The position numbers and the translations under genes were made by a program. 8,809 nt of DNA. Source: Alphaproteobacteria bacterium (GTDB lineage: Bacteria; Pseudomonadota; Alphaproteobacteria; Rickettsiales; UBA1997). Positions 6,627 through 8,809 of the stretch are shown here, piece by piece. The notes beneath the pieces are model-generated. The model worked only from the letters and a program-made list of their open reading frames with translations. It did not search any database and was not told the origin of the DNA. Each line of letters opens with the position of its first letter. The stretch's first letter is position 1. The DNA lies in the NCBI GenBank assembly GCA_016869775.1, contig VGDJ01000046.1, positions 1-8,809 of the forward strand, in the 5' to 3' direction.

Positions 6627-7241
6627 TTAGAAGGATTTTAAATAACCAATACGAAATGTTGTGTAATTGGCATCGAGTAGTCCAATTCTTCCGGCGTAGC
6701 GTTGAGCTGATATGCGAATAAAATCACCACCTAGAGGAGAAACTTGCGCTCCAATTCCGTATAAAAACATAGTTTGATGAGATTTTTTTTCAACTTTTGC
6801 ACCGCCGGTTGGAGTATAATGGAGCTTACTGCCAATGTCAACAATCCCACCTTCAAAAAATAATTCAGCTCTTTTTGTAATAATTGGCAAAAATAGCAAG
6901 GTTGTAGCGTTGAATTGATCTGATTTATATTTTGCTTTATCTTGAAGAGATTGAAAGCCATTTAAACTATTGCTTTTAAGAGAAGTTTGTGACCAATTTA
7001 AATTAAATCCTAAGTATTTTCCGATCCGAAGATGTCCACCAAAAGCAATATCATCGAATTGTTTTAGGCTTGCGACAAAATCATTTTGGTTTTTAAAATC
7101 CGAATTAATTGATTTGTGAGATAAAGCAGATTTACTGAGTTCGACAGTTATAAAAGTGTCGGCTAATGGGCTCAGAATCCCAGCTTCGGCAATTGACATT
7201 TCAAAAAAGAGAATCGACAAAATAGTAAGAAATTTTTTCAT
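6627..7241 (-). CDS. Predicted outer-membrane beta-barrel protein
   Basis: I do not recognise a named family. The first 20 residues look like a Sec signal peptide: MKKF, a hydrophobic core TILSILFF, and an A-E-A cleavage site before G21. The mature part (about 184 residues) lacks hydrophobic helices and shows amphipathic strand-like stretches, for example AFGGHLRIGKYLGFNLNWSQ (67-86), NATTLLFLPIITKRAELFFE (111-130), HQTMFLYGIGAQV and DFIRISAQRYAG. It ends in a strand closing with phenylalanine (YTTFRIGYLKSF), the usual C-terminal signal for BAM-dependent insertion. Size and pattern suggest a small barrel of about eight strands, as in OmpA/opacity-like porin-family proteins, but that is inference. 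It lies between gltX and metK with gaps of 87 and 52 bp, so it may be its own transcription unit. No Shine-Dalgarno is evident; the ATG is chosen because it directly precedes the signal peptide. Confidence 0.75.
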   Translation of the reverse strand: MKKFLTILSILFFEMSIAEAGILSPLADTFITVELSKSALSHKSINSDFKNQNDFVASLKQFDDIAFGGHLRIGKYLGFNLNWSQTSLKSNSLNGFQSLQDKAKYKSDQFNATTLLFLPIITKRAELFFEGGIVDIGSKLHYTPTGGAKVEKKSHQTMFLYGIGAQVSPLGGDFIRISAQRYAGRIGLLDANYTTFRIGYLKSF

Positions 7242-7328
7242 GCTATGTGAAATTTGTAATTAATAATTTTGCTAAAATTGGTAAGTTGTCGAGAGCTTTT
7301 AAAAAAAGCGAAGTTAATTCACAAGATT

Positions 7329-8711
7329 TTATATAACAAGATTAATTCGGGCAATAACTTCGGTTTTTCCTAAAATATCAACAACATCGAAGATTCCACC
7401 AGCAGAGGCTGATGAAAAGGTAAGTGCGATTCTGAGAACCGGACCAAAATCTTTAATTTTTAAATTATGTTGTTTACAAAAATTATCTAATGAATTTTTG
7501 ATATTATCGTGGTTCCAATCTGTAATTTGTTCAAAAATAATTTTTAAATTTCTTAAAATTTCAATTTTTTCATCGATAATTTTTGTGTCTGTTGAATTAA
7601 TTTCGTTACGAAAATTTTCTTGATAAACTTGGCATATATCAGCCAATTGTGTTAAGAGTTCCACTTTTTCTTTTGAAAAATTGATAACTTTTAATAGTTT
7701 TAATTTTTCATTGTCAGAAAATGTTAGTAATTGTTGATTTTTAATCAAAACAATTAGTTCTTCGCTAGATTTATTTTTAATATAATTTTTGTTTAAAAAA
7801 TTTAGTTTTGCAAAATCAAAGCGAGATGGTGATTTGCCAATATTTTTTATGTCAAAAAGCTCAATTGCTTGTTGATCAGAAATTATTTCGTCATTGCCGT
7901 GAGACCATCCCAGCCTGAGAAGATAATTGCGCATTGCTTCGGGTAAATATCCCATATTTTTGTATTCGATTACTGAAGTAGCGCCATGCCTTTTTGACAT
8001 TTTGGCGCCATCTTGACCATGAATTAGAGGAATATGAGCGAATTTTGGAATATTCCAACCCATTGCCTCATAAATAATTTTTTGGCGAAATGCATTAGTA
8101 AGGTGGTCGTCACCGCGAATAACGTGAGAAATTTCCATGTCATGATCATCAACAACAACTGCCAACATATAAGTAGGAGTGCTATCGTTTCTGAGCAATA
8201 CTAGATCATCAAGTTCAGAATTTTTGACTTCAATTTTACCTTGAACCAAATCATCAATGATTGTTGAGGCATCTTGAGGTGCTTTGATTCGAATAACTGG
8301 TTTAATAGTTGATGATTGCGAAAGTGATTTATTGCGCCATGGGCTTTTAAAACGAAAAATCTCACCTTTTTTCTCAGCAAATTGACGCATTTCTTCAAGT
8401 TCTTCGCTTGAAGTGTAACATAAATATGCTCGATTATTTTCAAGAAGTTGATGGGCGATCGAGATATGGCGATCAACATTGTGGGATTGAAGAACATAAT
8501 TTTCATCATGATTTAGTCCAAGCCAATTAAGGCCTTCGATAATTGCGGTAATGGCTTCAGGACTTGAGCGCTCTTTATCGGTATCTTCGATTCTTAGTAA
8601 AAATTTTCCATTGTTGTGTTTAGCAAAGAGAAAATTAAAGAGTGCAGTTCGGGCGCCTCCGATATGAAGATAACCAGTGGGTGAGGGAGCAAATCTAACA
8701 ATTACGGACAT
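7329..8711 (-). CDS. gltX: Glutamyl-tRNA synthetase
   Basis: Class I aminoacyl-tRNA synthetase that charges tRNA(Glu) with glutamate in the cytosol. The Rossmann catalytic domain begins RFAPSPTGYLHIGGARTALF (6-25), with the HIGH-type signature HIGG at 16-19, then LRIEDTDKERS (39-49), VIRGDDHLTN (197-206) and the KMSKR loop at 237-241 (GAKMSKRHGATS). The helical anticodon-binding part follows: MRNYLLRLGWSHGNDEI (260-276), GKSPSRFDFAKLNFLNKNYI (292-311), and a C-terminal segment with FGPVLRIALT and FDVVDILGK. The 460 residues are near the family norm of about 470. Many Alphaproteobacteria have two gltX copies, lack GlnRS, and make Gln-tRNA with GatCAB. Whether this copy is discriminating or also charges tRNA(Gln) cannot be told here. 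The ATG is set by the conserved N-terminus; no Shine-Dalgarno is visible upstream. Confidence 0.97.
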   Translation of the reverse strand: MSVIVRFAPSPTGYLHIGGARTALFNFLFAKHNNGKFLLRIEDTDKERSSPEAITAIIEGLNWLGLNHDENYVLQSHNVDRHISIAHQLLENNRAYLCYTSSEELEEMRQFAEKKGEIFRFKSPWRNKSLSQSSTIKPVIRIKAPQDASTIIDDLVQGKIEVKNSELDDLVLLRNDSTPTYMLAVVVDDHDMEISHVIRGDDHLTNAFRQKIIYEAMGWNIPKFAHIPLIHGQDGAKMSKRHGATSVIEYKNMGYLPEAMRNYLLRLGWSHGNDEIISDQQAIELFDIKNIGKSPSRFDFAKLNFLNKNYIKNKSSEELIVLIKNQQLLTFSDNEKLKLLKVINFSKEKVELLTQLADICQVYQENFRNEINSTDTKIIDEKIEILRNLKIIFEQITDWNHDNIKNSLDNFCKQHNLKIKDFGPVLRIALTFSSASAGGIFDVVDILGKTEVIARINLVI

Positions 8712-8716
8712 GAAAA

Positions 8717-8740
8717 TAACTAAAAAAATTAACTAAAAAA
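8717..8740. repeat. Two-copy short direct repeat upstream of gltX
   Basis: The 11-mer taactaaaaaa occurs at 8717-8727 and 8730-8740 (13-nt period), just upstream of the gltX start. The remaining upstream sequence to the window end (8741-8809) is almost pure A/T and shows no promoter I would defend and no identifiable gene. Low complexity makes the repeat weak evidence of function. Confidence 0.5.
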
Positions 8741-8809
8741 TGTAATAAAATTAATAAACTTCAAAAATAATAATTATTAGAATTTTAATTTATTGACTTT
8801 GGATTTTAA

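Noticed and set aside
7295..7309. Hairpin gctttt-aaa-aaaagc after gltX as an intrinsic terminator
   Set aside because: Six-base-pair, mostly A-T stem with no T-run after it on the - strand; expected by chance in this composition.
8201..8509. 102-codon reading frame inside gltX on the same strand
   Set aside because: It overlaps a fully conserved stretch of GltX in another frame; the product is a lysine/isoleucine-rich shadow of AT-rich codons.
8793..8798. TTGACT as a -35 box for a gene to the right
   Set aside because: The window ends before any -10 element could be seen.
8777..8809. C-terminal end of another - strand gene at the right edge
   Set aside because: One frame is open for ten codons before a TAA at 8777-8779, but another frame also stops nearby and ten codons cannot be identified.

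Overview
The window is AT-rich (about one third G+C by eye) and densely coding. It carries eight protein genes and no RNA gene, mobile element or CRISPR array that I can see. The proteins look alphaproteobacterial. GltX has RLGWSHGNDEII, IGKSPSRFDFAKLN and a C-terminal LRIAL...IFDVVDILGK segment. MetK has [20 protein letters not shown], and CoaBC has THEPIDPVRFIGNKSSGKQ. The strong AT bias, lysine/asparagine/isoleucine-rich proteins and small intergenic gaps suggest a reduced, possibly host-associated lineage of the Rickettsiales/Holosporales type. That placement is inference. Intact coaBC and metK argue for a genome less reduced than Rickettsia itself.

Layout. On the + strand, positions 1-1745 hold the 3' part (nearly all) of a three-domain aminopeptidase P; its start lies left of the window. 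All other genes are on the - strand and converge on it. In transcription order they are gltX (8711-7329), a small outer-membrane beta-barrel protein (7241-6627), metK (6574-5408), crcB (5402-4998), rluC (4998-4117), ruvB (4031-3042) and coaBC (3029-1827). metK-crcB-rluC are packed with a 5-nt gap and a 1-nt overlap. ruvB-coaBC have a 12-nt gap. The breaks of 85-98 bp before ruvB, before the outer-membrane gene and before gltX, and of 52 bp before metK, are where promoters could sit.

Functions. This is a mixed housekeeping block: tRNA charging (gltX), S-adenosylmethionine synthesis (metK), rRNA modification (rluC), fluoride efflux (crcB), Holliday-junction branch migration (ruvB), coenzyme A synthesis (coaBC) and peptide turnover (aminopeptidase P). 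One envelope protein has no recognisable family name. I see no shared pathway that would make the block a single system, and no convincing new defence, secretion or metabolic system.

The least explained DNA is a perfect three-copy 12-bp tandem repeat (4047-4082). It lies between a possible promoter and the ruvB start and stays in frame with ruvB without being translated from any usual start codon. Other points of note are an 11-bp inverted repeat spanning the convergent 3' ends at 1768-1828, ruvB standing apart from ruvA and ruvC, and the near absence of Shine-Dalgarno sequences.
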